Positions 32,084 to 41,769 of a stretch of 63,529 nt of DNA are shown here, piece after piece (position 1 is the stretch's first letter; every line of letters begins with the position of its first letter). The notes under the pieces were generated by a model, which saw only the letters and a list, made by a program, of their open reading frames with translations, was not told the origin of the DNA and ran no database searches. Source of the DNA: Treponema sp. (GTDB taxonomy: Bacteria; Spirochaetota; Spirochaetia; Treponematales; Treponemataceae); the NCBI GenBank assembly GCA_024402505.1, contig JAKSTP010000002.1:1-63529 (forward strand). Reading direction: 5' to 3'. A program made the position numbers and the translations under genes.

Positions 32084-33853
32084 CTATTCACCATCCTTTA
32101 CAAGAGGTGCAGCTTCTTCACAGAGTTTTCCGTTTTTAGAAGCATACTGCTCTTCAATTTCTTTTTCTTTGGCTTTGAATTCGTCACTCATCCAAGTTGT
32201 GTAGTTCCAGTCGATGAACTTCTGGCGGAAATCGTTGAAGTAGTTACGTGCTTCATCTTTGTCGGCCAGATCATAATCAGAACCCATAACTGTAAGAACT
32301 TTCTTGAAGATGTATTTCTGGCGTTCTACTGAACAACAGGCGTCTGTTTCATCAAAAGAGTTCTGCTGGAAGTAAACTGAATCAAGGAAGTCGCTCTTCA
32401 TATAAAGAACGAAGTCTTCTGTTGTTGTACCTTCTTCACCAACAACCTTCATCATCTGGTTAACTTCAACACCGGCTTTGAAAACCTTACGTGCGTAATT
32501 AACTTTTTCATTTTCAATAACAGAATTGTATTTTGACCATGAAATGATTGGGTCGATGGCAGGATATTTACGTGCATCTGAACGTTCACGCGAAAGACCG
32601 TGGAAGGCTCCAACTACTTTCAAAGTAGCCTGAGTAACTGGTTCTTCGAAGTTACCACCGGCAGGGGATACTGTACCACCAATTGTTACAGATCCTTCTG
32701 AACCGTCACGGAGTCTTACGATACCAGCGCGTTCATAGAAAGCAGCGATGTATGATTCAAGGTAAGCTGGGAATGCTTCTTCTCCAGGGATCTCTTCAAG
32801 ACGACCAGACATTTCTCGGAGAGCCTGTGCCCAACGTGATGTAGAGTCGGCCAAAAGAAGAACGTGAAGTCCCATCTGGCGGTAGTATTCAGCCAAAGTA
32901 ACTGATGTGTAAACTGAAGCTTCACGGGAAGCAACAGGCATTGATGAAGTATTACAAATGATGATTGTACGTTTCATCAAAGATTCACCAGTACGTGGGT
33001 CAATAAGTTCAGGGAATTCCTTAATTGTTTCTACAACTTCACCGGCACGTTCACCACAGGCGGCGATGATTACAACGTCAACGTCGGCGTTACGTGATGT
33101 AGTGTGCTGAAGAACTGTTTTACCGGCACCGAATGGTCCTGGAATACAGTATGTACCACCCTTAGAAACAGGGAAGAATGTATCGATAAGGCGAACCTGA
33201 GTTACCATTGGATCTTTTGGAGCAAGACGTTCTGCATAACAGTCAACGGCACGTTTTACTGGCCAGTTGAATGTCATTGTGAGGTTTCTTTCGTTTCCTT
33301 TTTCATCAACTACAACAGCCATTGTTTCTTCGATTGTGTAGCTTCCTGCTGGTGTTACAGATTTTACTGTGTACATGCCAAGCATATCAAATGGAACAAG
33401 GATTTTGTGGGTAAATGGTCCTTCTGGAACTGTACCGATTGAGTCCCCGCGAAGAACTTTGTCACCTTCTTTTACAGTTGGTGTCCATTCCCATTTTGCT
33501 GTTTTTGAAAGTGAATCAACATAAACACCTTTTTCCAGGAAGAATCCTGCTTCTTCGGCAACCAGTGGAAGTGGGTTCTGAAGACCATCGTAAATCTGTC
33601 CCAAAAGTCCAGGTCCAAGCTGAGCAGACAAAAGTTCACCAGTAAGGTCGATGGTATCACCGGCTTTGATTCCCTGTGTCATTTCGTAAATCTGCATCTG
33701 AGCTTTGTTTCCACGAATACGGATAACTTCACCCTTCAGTTTTTTGCCGTCTACATTAACGTAGCCTACTTCATTCATAGAAACAGCACCATCAAATTCG
33801 ATAGTAACCATGTTTCCGTTAATGCCGACTACTTTTGCTTTAGTATCTGTCAT
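32084..33853 (-). CDS. atpA: V-type ATP synthase subunit A (catalytic)
   Basis: 589 residues. The Walker A GPFGAGKT is at 239-246, the catalytic Glu region GERAGE and the [24 protein letters not shown] segment follow, and the A-type bulge domain ([18 protein letters not shown]) lies at about 115-190. Hydrolyses or makes ATP coupled to ion flow. It begins two bases after the DUF2764 gene stop, with GGAG inside that gene as ribosome-binding site. Confidence 0.97.
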   Translation of the reverse strand: MTDTKAKVVGINGNMVTIEFDGAVSMNEVGYVNVDGKKLKGEVIRIRGNKAQMQIYEMTQGIKAGDTIDLTGELLSAQLGPGLLGQIYDGLQNPLPLVAEEAGFFLEKGVYVDSLSKTAKWEWTPTVKEGDKVLRGDSIGTVPEGPFTHKILVPFDMLGMYTVKSVTPAGSYTIEETMAVVVDEKGNERNLTMTFNWPVKRAVDCYAERLAPKDPMVTQVRLIDTFFPVSKGGTYCIPGPFGAGKTVLQHTTSRNADVDVVIIAACGERAGEVVETIKEFPELIDPRTGESLMKRTIIICNTSSMPVASREASVYTSVTLAEYYRQMGLHVLLLADSTSRWAQALREMSGRLEEIPGEEAFPAYLESYIAAFYERAGIVRLRDGSEGSVTIGGTVSPAGGNFEEPVTQATLKVVGAFHGLSRERSDARKYPAIDPIISWSKYNSVIENEKVNYARKVFKAGVEVNQMMKVVGEEGTTTEDFVLYMKSDFLDSVYFQQNSFDETDACCSVERQKYIFKKVLTVMGSDYDLADKDEARNYFNDFRQKFIDWNYTTWMSDEFKAKEKEIEEQYASKNGKLCEEAAPLVKDGE

Positions 33854-33855
33854 AT

Positions 33856-34395
33856 TTATACTCCAAGTATAGAATCGTAGATCTTGTGGTAAGATTCCAC
33901 GCCTTTTTCCAAGTCAAATTTGCGCCATCTGGCCACCAGCATCAGTCTGATTCCATAAGCGTAAACTGCGTCCACCGAAAATTCATCAATCGGTTTGATT
34001 TCATCCAAAAGCTTGATCCGCCAGTCGTAAAGATACTGTTCAGCAGAAAGAGGGCTGTCCATACCTACCGCAGTTCGTGCAATCTGCTGAATATCGGCAG
34101 TACATGAACCTGGCAAAGTAACCAGTTCCTTTTTCATTTTCTGACTTCGGATTTGTGCAAGTGCCAGTCTGAGGTTTCGCTCTTTTTCGTACCATGTGTC
34201 CAGGAATGCAGAACCTGTTGATTCTTCACTTCTTGGAGGTACAAGTGAAAGATTTGCAATTACGGCCATTTCTTTTTCAGAAAGGAAGCGTCCGCAAATC
34301 TCTTTGAAAGAGTCTTCAGTTACCGGCAGGGATGATTTTTCACCCACATTTGAGATATTCGGTAATTGTGACACCAAATAGTAATATGCACTCAC
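33856..34395 (-). CDS. DUF2764 protein of the V-ATPase operon
   Basis: 179 residues starting MSAYYYLVSQLPNIS. DUF2764 proteins sit at this position, between subunits E and A, in spirochaete V-ATPase operons and are helical with charged ends (LDTWYEKERNLRLALAQIRSQKMKKEL). Here it follows subunit E and precedes subunit A by two bases. No subunit C (the ring-to-shaft adaptor) is recognisable elsewhere in the operon, and its helical Tyr-rich start (SAYYYLVSQLP) resembles C/d subunits, so it may be that adaptor. Confidence 0.85.
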   Translation of the reverse strand: MSAYYYLVSQLPNISNVGEKSSLPVTEDSFKEICGRFLSEKEMAVIANLSLVPPRSEESTGSAFLDTWYEKERNLRLALAQIRSQKMKKELVTLPGSCTADIQQIARTAVGMDSPLSAEQYLYDWRIKLLDEIKPIDEFSVDAVYAYGIRLMLVARWRKFDLEKGVESYHKIYDSILGV

Positions 34396-34397
34396 TC

Positions 34398-35015
34398 TTA
34401 GAGTCCTTTTGCAGCTGTTTTAAGAAGTTCTGCAACTTTTGGGTTGAGGTATGTTGCAAAGAGATCTGCAACACTTTCGGCACTGTAATCGTAGAATGCG
34501 GCACCGTTCTGAACACCAATGCGGAATCCGGCAGAAATTGTTTTATCAGGTTTGATTTCCATTCCTTTTGCAATTTCAGCTTTAAGTTCAGATTTAAGAG
34601 CGGCTTCCAGTTCTTTCAGTGATTTTTCAGAAACAAGAACTGACAGTTCCGATGCGTCTGATTTTTTAGCCCATTCTTTTACTGTTTCAGGAATGAGTTT
34701 AGCAAGTACATCTTTTGTATTTGCTTTTTCTGTTTCAGCCTGAATAAGTCCATCCAAAGAAGCTACAAGAGAATCTTTGAAAGAAAGAAGCATGTTGCGT
34801 GAAGCCTGCATGATTGCTTCTTCGCTGGCTTTTTCCATTCTTTCTGTTTCTGCTTTTGCTGTTTTAATGATGTCATCTGCTTTTGCCTGAGCAGCTTTTT
34901 CAATGTCTTTTGCTTTTGCTTCGGCAGCGGCAATAATGTTCTGAGCTTCTTTTTCAGCACTTGCAACGCCGTCTTTTTTGATTTTATCAATCAGTTCCTG
35001 CAATTGAACGTCCAT
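34398..35015 (-). CDS. atpE: V-type ATP synthase subunit E (peripheral stalk)
   Basis: 205 residues. An Ala/Lys/Glu-rich helix (about 8-85, KDGVASAEKEAQNIIAAAEA) is followed by a globular C-terminal domain (TISAGFRIGVQNGAAFYDYS). It tethers the A/B head to subunit I. First gene of the operon; GAGG lies before the ATG. The partner stalk subunit G/H is not seen. Confidence 0.92.
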   Translation of the reverse strand: MDVQLQELIDKIKKDGVASAEKEAQNIIAAAEAKAKDIEKAAQAKADDIIKTAKAETERMEKASEEAIMQASRNMLLSFKDSLVASLDGLIQAETEKANTKDVLAKLIPETVKEWAKKSDASELSVLVSEKSLKELEAALKSELKAEIAKGMEIKPDKTISAGFRIGVQNGAAFYDYSAESVADLFATYLNPKVAELLKTAAKGL

Positions 35016-35060
35016 ATGAACCTCACTTATCGATAGTTATATAGAGTCATTTTACAAGAA

Positions 35061-35093
35061 AATCTCCAAAAAATCAAACAGTTTTTTGGAGAT
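35061..35093 (-). terminator. Terminator hairpin of galM
   Basis: AATCTCCAAAAAA and TTTTTTGGAGATT form a perfect 13-bp stem with a short loop. It lies 43 bases after the galM stop and before the V-ATPase promoter region; symmetrical enough to act in both directions. Confidence 0.7.
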
Positions 35094-35135
35094 TCTAGAG
35101 AGATTTGAGAAAAAACGAAATGTTATATGGTCAGT

Positions 35136-36194
35136 TTAGTTAAAAGCGTAAACTGTTTTTGCCTTCAGTTTTTGTCCAGGCTGAAGAATTGCTTCTGGGA
35201 AATCTTTCTTGTTTGGTGCATCCGGGAAGTTCTGTGTTTCAAGACAGAAGGCATCGTGGCGTGCATAAGTTACGCCGTTTTTGCCAAGAATTCCACCAAT
35301 GTAGTTTCCTGTATAGAACTGACATCCTGGAAGGTTTGTGTAAACTTCCATTGTGTGTCCGCTTTTTGGTTCAGTAACTTTGGCAAATTTAACCATTGTT
35401 TCATCGCTTAAAGGAGTTCCGCACTGACGGTCTTTTTTGTCATAGGCTTCTGTTACGTAACAGTGATCGTATCCTACGCCAGTATCTTTTATATCTTTTC
35501 CAATCTTCTTTTCTTTTGTGAAATCGAAGGCACCGCCAGTTACATCAATAAATTTTCCGTTTGGAATGAGTTTTGAATCAACTTCAAGAATATTTTTTGA
35601 ATTGAACTGAACTATGTGATCTTTTACTGAGCCTTTTCCAGCCAGGTTGAAGTAAGCGTGGTTTGTAATGTTGATTGGAGTGGCCTTGTCTGTTTCTGCT
35701 GAATATTTGCAGATAAGATTGTTGTTTTCGTCCAAAAGATAAGTTACTTCAAGTTTTACATTTCCTGGGAAACCCTGTTCTCCATCTGGAGAAAGTCGTG
35801 TGAATTTAACACCGGCCATCTTTTTGCCTTTTACAGTTTCACCAGTCCACATCATTTTGTCGTATCCGTCAAAACCACCGTGAAGTGTATTTGGTCCGTC
35901 GTTTTTATCAAGTGGGAATTTTACATCACCAATTGAGAACTGTGCCTTACCAATGCGGTTTGCAAATCGGCCAACAATTGCGCCGAAGCAGAATTTTGTA
36001 TTGAGATAACCTTCCAATGTTGAAAAGCCAGCAAGTACATCTGTTTTTGTTCCGTCCTTGTTTGTAAGAACGATGCTTGTAAGGGTACATCCGTATTCTG
36101 TGGCAGAGAAACTCATGTTTCCGTTTTTGACTGTCCAAAGGTTCACTTTTGTTCCGTCGCAAAGTGTTCCAAAGCGCTGTTTTGTAACTTTCAT
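35136..36194 (-). CDS. galM: Aldose 1-epimerase (galactose mutarotase)
   Basis: 352 residues from ATG 36194, preceded by GGAGG; an ATG four codons earlier overlaps that ribosome-binding site. Catalytic features are present: NTLHGG with the substrate His, NITNHAYFNLAG with the second His, GYDHCYV with Asp, and the C-terminal Glu in FCLETQNFPDAPN. Interconverts alpha and beta anomers of galactose or glucose, fitting the GH2 and GH31 enzymes. No signal peptide. Confidence 0.95.
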   Translation of the reverse strand: MKVTKQRFGTLCDGTKVNLWTVKNGNMSFSATEYGCTLTSIVLTNKDGTKTDVLAGFSTLEGYLNTKFCFGAIVGRFANRIGKAQFSIGDVKFPLDKNDGPNTLHGGFDGYDKMMWTGETVKGKKMAGVKFTRLSPDGEQGFPGNVKLEVTYLLDENNNLICKYSAETDKATPINITNHAYFNLAGKGSVKDHIVQFNSKNILEVDSKLIPNGKFIDVTGGAFDFTKEKKIGKDIKDTGVGYDHCYVTEAYDKKDRQCGTPLSDETMVKFAKVTEPKSGHTMEVYTNLPGCQFYTGNYIGGILGKNGVTYARHDAFCLETQNFPDAPNKKDFPEAILQPGQKLKAKTVYAFN

Positions 36195-36220
36195 ATATGC
36201 CTCCAAAAGATTACTATTTC

Positions 36221-36243
36221 AAAGTCCGTTGTGCGGACACTTT
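36221..36243 (-). terminator. Hairpin at the end of the flagellar operon
   Basis: GTCCG-TTGTG-CGGAC with flanking AAA/TTT pairing lies directly after the stop of the last flagellar-operon gene. The T-run is weak. Confidence 0.5.
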
Positions 36244-36799
36244 ATCCTAAGTCGATTGTAAACTGTACTTCCATTTCTGAGCAACTTAATTCTTCTGCAA
36301 TATCTGCAATTGATTTTCCCTGGTTGTACATATGGCGAATCATTGATTTCTGGTCCGTGTTTTTTGATTCCACGTGTTCTACATTTGGAACCGCTGCTTT
36401 TGAAACCTGATTCCCGTAAGGGTTCAAAGTAGCATAAGGATTAACTGCAATGGCAGGTTCAGCTACGGGCTTGGAAGGTGCTTTGTAATCCCAAAGTTTT
36501 TCTGAGAACACTTTTACGCCGTCCCGTCTGGATTCATTTTCTTTAACAAGGCCAAGTTTTTTATCAAGAGCGTCAATGTTTTCCTTGGCAATACTGTTCA
36601 TCTGGCGCAGATTTCGGATTGTAGCATTTACAAGATCGATGTCCCGGGATGCATTTGCGTTTAACTGAGTCTCAAGCTGATCAAGCTGGCGTCTTGTTTT
36701 TTCAATGATTTTTTCTGTGTTAAAAAGTTTTCTAAAACGAACCAGCATGATAATCCACAGAAATATATTCAGGGCAGTTACAATAAGAATTGGAATCAC
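36242..36799 (-). CDS. Membrane-anchored coiled-coil protein with C-terminal HTH-like end (SwrB/DUF6115-like)
   Basis: 185 residues. One N-terminal TM helix (IPILIVTALNIFLWIIMLV), a coiled coil (about 25-90), a Pro/Asn linker (EPAIAVNPYATLNPYGNQ) and a C-terminal helix-turn-helix-like end (KSMIRHMYNQGKSIADIAEELSCSEMEVQFTIDLG). This layout resembles SwrB/DUF6115-type proteins at the end of flagellar operons, where SwrB helps assemble the export gate. Assignment is by architecture and position. Confidence 0.6.
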   Translation of the reverse strand: MIPILIVTALNIFLWIIMLVRFRKLFNTEKIIEKTRRQLDQLETQLNANASRDIDLVNATIRNLRQMNSIAKENIDALDKKLGLVKENESRRDGVKVFSEKLWDYKAPSKPVAEPAIAVNPYATLNPYGNQVSKAAVPNVEHVESKNTDQKSMIRHMYNQGKSIADIAEELSCSEMEVQFTIDLG

Positions 36800-36803
36800 T
36801 TTT

Positions 36804-37148
36804 TTACCCCTGAATATCGATTATATTTCCAAGATAAGATTCTTTAAGTCTTGGTTTTGGGTAGAATGGATTTTCATCACCCTGAGTTTCTTCATTTTCT
36901 TTGTTTTTTCCGTTGCTGCCGTAAGCTCCGCCGCCATTTCCACCGCCTTTATCTGAAACTGCGTTGGATTTTGACTGCTCGTTATTCAGGGCATGAACTT
37001 TTGTAGAATTCTCAAGATTCTGCTGAACCACTGTAGACTGATGCATGGACTGTGAAAGCTGAGCGGTTGCCTGGGCGCCTGTAGCGACCTTTGCAGCATT
37101 AGCGGCCTGAGAATACATTATTTGTAGATCAATCGGCTGTATCCCCAT
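36804..37148 (-). CDS. Small low-complexity protein of the flagellar operon
   Basis: 114 residues from ATG 37148 (MGIQPIDLQIMYSQAANAAK), which overlaps the end of fapA; GAGGAA inside fapA is the ribosome-binding site. Ala/Gln-rich helix first, then a disordered Gly/Ser/Asn stretch (GGGNGGGAYGSNG) and a conserved-looking tail RLKESYLGNIIDIQG. No family recognised. Its place in the operon suggests a motility role. Confidence 0.6.
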   Translation of the reverse strand: MGIQPIDLQIMYSQAANAAKVATGAQATAQLSQSMHQSTVVQQNLENSTKVHALNNEQSKSNAVSDKGGGNGGGAYGSNGKNKENEETQGDENPFYPKPRLKESYLGNIIDIQG

Positions 37149-39096
37149 ACATTTCCTCTTCTGTAAGTGAAGGCGGCTCATACTTTCCGCGTTTTACAAA
37201 TCCACGTTCGTAGAAGAACGTAATGTTCTTTGTATCAGCTTTAACTTCGTCCAGGATATCGCGAACGGAGATTTTAACACCGGCGTAAACATTGCCTTCG
37301 CATTTAACCTTACCAATGGCCTTAAGTTCACGCATATGTTCGTTGATTTTTTCGATTTCCTGGGTAATTTCTGCTGCTTCCAGACAAAGATCCTTGTGCC
37401 GTTTTTTGAGATCCTGATATTTCTGTTCCTTGTCCTGAGCAAGTTTTTTCTGGATTTTCTTACGCTGTTCAATATTCTGAATATCCAGTTCAATATTTTC
37501 CAGTTCTTTAACAATTTCGCCGTGGCGGTCCTGAAGATCCATAAGTCGTTTTTTGGCTCGTGGATCCACACCAACTTCAAGCACAGTTTCTGTACCACCA
37601 CCAGGAGAACCAATGTTTCGTGCGCAGATTTCCTCTGTAGCAAACAAATGTCCACCAGTAATCTGAGCTTTTTTACCCCGGAGAATAATGTTCTTCATGG
37701 CGGTAACTTCAGAGTTCATGATACTGTCGGAAACAATAACGTTTCCTTCACATTCAACATGTGTAGCCTGAATAAACTTGGCCCAGATGGATTTTCCGGA
37801 TTTGATGGAGCCTTCTTCTCGTCCAAAAACACCCTGACGTACAATAACATTTCCGCCAGCTTCAATCTTACATCTACCAACAGTTCCGTTGATTTCAACA
37901 TTTCCAGAAGCCTTAACATCGTATCCGTCTTCAACAGAGTTTTTAACAACAACTGAACCAAGGAAGGTAATGTTTCCGGTCTTAATATTAACTGCATCAA
38001 GATATTTAACTGGTTCTACAGTTACTTTTCCGTTTACAAGACTTACTTCGCCGTCTACGGCTGCAAGCATTGTCATACCGTCCCGGTCATAAACAACGTT
38101 TTCGCCCAAAGTAACTGTAATGTCTCGGCCGTTTTTGGCTTCCAGATAGCGTCCAAAAATTGTTTTTCCACCTTTTCCTTTTTCCGGCGGAATCTTTTTT
38201 GCCAGTGCCTGACCTGCAACAACGTTCTGAATCTGGTTGAGTTCCTTAAAGTTAACGTTTCCGTTATCGCTTTCTTTTGCTCGGAGCTTTTTAACGTCTG
38301 TTTCGAAGTTGTACTGAACGTAGGCGTCTTTTCCATCAACAGGAAGAACTGCTGAACAAACTTCGTAAGGAATGTTGTAAACAGGATTATCAACAAATTC
38401 TGAGATTCGCTTTTCGTCAAATCCAGCCACAATTCCCTGAGATTTAAGGGCACGCATGATTGTATCTTCCGAAACTTCGGCACCACTCATACTTGGTGGG
38501 GTAACGGTAATTGTGGCCTTCATTTCGTCTTTTGATGCATCAACTGCTACGATACAATCCCCTACCATAACATGCTTGTATTCACCAATAGGCACGTATT
38601 TTCCGTCGGTTCCCTGTTTTGCATATTTTTTAATGCTGTTTTCGTCAATGGAAATTGTATCCTGGCGCTGAGTTTCTGCAATAATATCTTTTACATTTAC
38701 ATTTTCGCCTTTACCAATTGGAAGGATAACTTTGAGCATAATCTGGGTGGAGAAATGGCGAACATAGAAAAGTCCGTCCTTGTCCCGAACAACAATTTCT
38801 TCTTCTGATTCTGCTGTAGCAAAAACCAGTTCTCCGCTGGCCAGTTTCTGCTGTTTGATTGTTTCTGGATTCTGATAAATGCGGAGTTTCCAAGGTTTGC
38901 GGCCGAATCCTAAAAATCCGTCACTTCCCTTTTCAAGAATATCGTACTGAAGATTGATTGTTTTGGTGTCAAGCTGGACAGCGGCATCGGCCAGGGCTTC
39001 ATCAATGGTGTTAGCGTTTACTTCAACACTATTAATGAGCTGGTCTACGGCGAGACGCTCCTTCATTTCGGCACGAATCTTATCCAGTGAAACCAT
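37129..39096 (-). CDS. FapA family (DUF342) polymer-forming protein
   Basis: 655 residues. An N-terminal domain with the GxxxFLGFG(R)KPW region, a central right-handed beta-helix of FapA/bactofilin type (VKASGNVEINGTVGRCKIEAGGNVIVRQGVFG) and a C-terminal coiled coil (about 520-600). Homologues affect the Min system or flagella placement. It lies 12 bases after the sigma factor gene in the flagellar operon. Confidence 0.85.
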   Translation of the reverse strand: MVSLDKIRAEMKERLAVDQLINSVEVNANTIDEALADAAVQLDTKTINLQYDILEKGSDGFLGFGRKPWKLRIYQNPETIKQQKLASGELVFATAESEEEIVVRDKDGLFYVRHFSTQIMLKVILPIGKGENVNVKDIIAETQRQDTISIDENSIKKYAKQGTDGKYVPIGEYKHVMVGDCIVAVDASKDEMKATITVTPPSMSGAEVSEDTIMRALKSQGIVAGFDEKRISEFVDNPVYNIPYEVCSAVLPVDGKDAYVQYNFETDVKKLRAKESDNGNVNFKELNQIQNVVAGQALAKKIPPEKGKGGKTIFGRYLEAKNGRDITVTLGENVVYDRDGMTMLAAVDGEVSLVNGKVTVEPVKYLDAVNIKTGNITFLGSVVVKNSVEDGYDVKASGNVEINGTVGRCKIEAGGNVIVRQGVFGREEGSIKSGKSIWAKFIQATHVECEGNVIVSDSIMNSEVTAMKNIILRGKKAQITGGHLFATEEICARNIGSPGGGTETVLEVGVDPRAKKRLMDLQDRHGEIVKELENIELDIQNIEQRKKIQKKLAQDKEQKYQDLKKRHKDLCLEAAEITQEIEKINEHMRELKAIGKVKCEGNVYAGVKISVRDILDEVKADTKNITFFYERGFVKRGKYEPPSLTEEEMYGDTAD

Positions 39097-39107
39097 ATTC
39101 TATACCG

Positions 39108-39959
39108 TTAGATAATTCCCCGGCGCAGGTTTGTAAGTTTTGCACGGAGACGAAGGTTTGCCTTTGTATGAAGCTGTGAAATTCGTGATTCGCTTACTTC
39201 CAGAACTTCGCCAATTTCCTTGAAGGTAAGTTCTTCGTGGTAGTACAAAACGATTACCATTTTTTCTTTTTCTGGAAGTTCCTGAATTGCTTCAACAATT
39301 ACCTTTTTGATTGCTTCACGTTCTGCAATCATTTCAGGATTCAGACTTGCAGGTGATTCAACTGTATCACCAATGCTCATGCTGTCCTGATCGTCGCTGG
39401 AATTCCATACATCGTTGAGTGAAAGAATGGAAGTACCGCTAACACGCATAAGTGTACGGTGGTATTCTTCTTCACTCATATTAAGTGAGTTTGCTACTTC
39501 TGAATCAGTTGCTGAACGGCCCAGTTTGCTTTCAAGTTCACAAATTGCATCTTCAATTTCACGGGATTTCTGTCGAACTGATCGTGGAACCCAGTCAAGC
39601 TGGCGAAGTTCATCAAAAATAGCACCTCGGATTCGTGTAACTGCATATGTCTTGAATTTAACGCCCTTTGCAGGATCGTATTTTTTAATAGCATCAAGAA
39701 GACCAAACTGACCAAATCCAACAAGATCTTCATATTCAACACTGTTAGGAAGACCAACAGAAACTTTTCCGGCAACATATTTTACAAGAGCCATATATTG
39801 TCTGATAAACTTATCGCGAATTACTGGGTTCTGGGTTTTTACATATTCTTCCCACTGCAGATCTTCTTCAGTGCTGTCATTTACAGAACTGCCTAAGTCA
39901 ATCTGAGAAGTTTCATCATCTTCCAGTTCAATATCTTCCATATCGTTCATAATTCCCAC
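39108..39959 (-). CDS. fliA: Flagellar sigma factor FliA (sigma-28/WhiG)
   Basis: 283 residues. An acidic N-terminal extension (about 35 residues) precedes sigma region 2 (DKFIRQYMALVKYVAGKVSVGLPNSVEYEDLVGFGQFGLLDAI), region 3 (LNMSEEEYHRTLMRVSG) and region 4 (QELPEKEKMVIVLYYHEELTFKEIGEVLEVSESRISQLH). Directs late flagellar and chemotaxis genes. The extension is unusual for FliA. It sits between the TM protein and FapA. No FlgM is in the window. Confidence 0.93.
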   Translation of the reverse strand: MGIMNDMEDIELEDDETSQIDLGSSVNDSTEEDLQWEEYVKTQNPVIRDKFIRQYMALVKYVAGKVSVGLPNSVEYEDLVGFGQFGLLDAIKKYDPAKGVKFKTYAVTRIRGAIFDELRQLDWVPRSVRQKSREIEDAICELESKLGRSATDSEVANSLNMSEEEYHRTLMRVSGTSILSLNDVWNSSDDQDSMSIGDTVESPASLNPEMIAEREAIKKVIVEAIQELPEKEKMVIVLYYHEELTFKEIGEVLEVSESRISQLHTKANLRLRAKLTNLRRGII

Positions 39960-39962
39960 CCG

Positions 39963-40811
39963 CTAGCTGTCATCTCTTGCCAAGACAGAACTTATAGCTT
40001 TAGCAATCAACTCCTCATTACCAAAGGAAGAGGTGTCCGTATTTTTACTTCTAGACCCGCCTGTAGCAAAGTCAGATTCATTATTTACACTGTCGTTAAA
40101 TTCGGAACCGCCTGACGAACCGCCAAAACTGATTTCCGACATATCCGGAAGAACATCAAGGCCGCTCTGTGCCGCAAATCCCCCGGATTTTTCTGAAGCC
40201 TGTGCATCTGCCTGCTTCGGTGTCTGGGATTCTGTTCCAGAAACGTTGTACATTGTTTCTAGGTTCTTTACAGGAACAAAACCGCCGTTGTCTGCCTTAG
40301 GTGATGCAGCAGACTTATTTTCATTTGCCATTGCAGCTGCCATAGGATTTCCTGCTGGTGCTGGAGACGACATTCCAACTCCCGGAAGATCCTGAATACC
40401 TTCAGGCACCGCAGCTGTTTTTGCCGACATGGCCGCATTACTGGAAGATGAAGCTGTATGACCTCCAAGATCTTCCTGGGTAAGCATCTGATGGCTTGAA
40501 CCAACCAGATATGCGTTATCATGACCGCTGTCCTCAAGGACATCGTCATCTACTGTAATATCAACCACCTGACCGGAAGTTTTATTTACCGGAGCAGGTG
40601 CTTCTTCATTGCCCATGTCGGAAGGTTCATCCGATGCAAGGACGCTGTCAAAAAGGGTAGTTACTCCAACGCCAAGGACGGCAAAAACAGCAAGCCACAA
40701 AAAGGCCATGCCAAATAACCGTCCAGCTGAAGAACCGGCACAAAGTCCACATATTAGGGAAAGGAGAAAGCCGAAACCGGCAAAAACAAGAATAAGCTTA
40801 AATTTTTTCAT
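39963..40811 (-). CDS. TM protein with a long disordered cytoplasmic tail
   Basis: 282 residues. Two TM helices at the N-terminus (LILVFAGFGFLLSLICGLCAG and LFGMAFLWLAVFAVLGVGVTTLF) and about 210 residues of Ser/Gly/Ala/Asp-rich disordered sequence ending ELIAKAISSVLARDDS. Position between flhG and fliA matches a hypothetical gene of the T. pallidum operon. Role unknown; it could anchor a signalling or regulatory partner. Confidence 0.65.
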   Translation of the reverse strand: MKKFKLILVFAGFGFLLSLICGLCAGSSAGRLFGMAFLWLAVFAVLGVGVTTLFDSVLASDEPSDMGNEEAPAPVNKTSGQVVDITVDDDVLEDSGHDNAYLVGSSHQMLTQEDLGGHTASSSSNAAMSAKTAAVPEGIQDLPGVGMSSPAPAGNPMAAAMANENKSAASPKADNGGFVPVKNLETMYNVSGTESQTPKQADAQASEKSGGFAAQSGLDVLPDMSEISFGGSSGGSEFNDSVNNESDFATGGSRSKNTDTSSFGNEELIAKAISSVLARDDS

Positions 40812-40875
40812 CCCCTTACCTTCTAATACACCCTGAATACTCTATTTTACTATAGTTTTCAACAAAAATATAGTT

Positions 40876-41769
40876 TTATTTTTTTCTTCCCAAGAATTTC
40901 TTAAGGAAGGTTGATACGCCTTCATTATTATCAACTTCAATTTTTTCGATTTTACCAACAATATGTTTAAGACAGGTTGCAGGTTTTGAAGTTGGATTTA
41001 CAATCATAAACGGTTTCTGACGGATAACGCTGGCCGATACAATAGGATCGTCGTACACAAAACCCATGTAATCAACCTTGTAACCCAGGAACTGTGAAAC
41101 AATGTTAATGATGCGTTCAGAAATACGTTTTCCTTCTTCTGCCGATCTAACACGGTTTACAATAAGCTTAAGATCCACTGTTTTTTCCGGAAGTTCTGTG
41201 GAAATAATTTTAATCATTCCGTAGGCGTCAGTAATGGCAGTAGGTTCAGGAGTTGTTACAACCAGAACTTCATCGGCGGCTGCAACAAACTGAAGAACGT
41301 TATTTGCAATACCAGCACCTGTATCAATAATGATGATATCTGCACTCTCCAGTGACTGGAACTGCTGTGCAAAGTAATCAAGCTCGTCTACCGAAAGGTT
41401 TGCAATCTTTGAAAAACCGTTGGCACCTGCAATGAATTTAATGCCGTACTCTGTATCAAGGATAATTTCCTTCATGGTCTTCTTTTTGTTGATTACGTGC
41501 ATCATGTTGTACTGAGGAACAATGTTCAAAAGTACGTTTACGTTGGCCATACCAAGGTCACCATCAATCAAAATAACCTTTTTACCAAGCTGAGCGTAGG
41601 CAATTGCCATGTTTACAGATATATTCGATTTTCCAACACCACCTTTACCACTGGTGATGGCAATAATTCGTGTATTTCCATTTCGTTTTCTAGTTTCAGC
41701 AGCCTGTGTTTCGTTATAGGCACCTGATTCCATCATAAGTTCACGAAGTTCTTCTGCCTGTTCTTCCAT
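40876..41769 (-). CDS. flhG: FlhG (MinD/ParA-type ATPase)
   Basis: 297 residues. The deviant Walker A GKGGVGKS is at 41-48, with an N-terminal activation helix before it (EEQAEELRELMMESGAY), which stimulates the FlhF GTPase. The C-terminal amphipathic helix (GVSTFLKKFLGRKK) is a membrane-targeting sequence. It sets flagellar number and position with FlhF. Its ATG overlaps the flhF stop (TGATG). Confidence 0.94.
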   Translation of the reverse strand: MEEQAEELRELMMESGAYNETQAAETRKRNGNTRIIAITSGKGGVGKSNISVNMAIAYAQLGKKVILIDGDLGMANVNVLLNIVPQYNMMHVINKKKTMKEIILDTEYGIKFIAGANGFSKIANLSVDELDYFAQQFQSLESADIIIIDTGAGIANNVLQFVAAADEVLVVTTPEPTAITDAYGMIKIISTELPEKTVDLKLIVNRVRSAEEGKRISERIINIVSQFLGYKVDYMGFVYDDPIVSASVIRQKPFMIVNPTSKPATCLKHIVGKIEKIEVDNNEGVSTFLKKFLGRKK

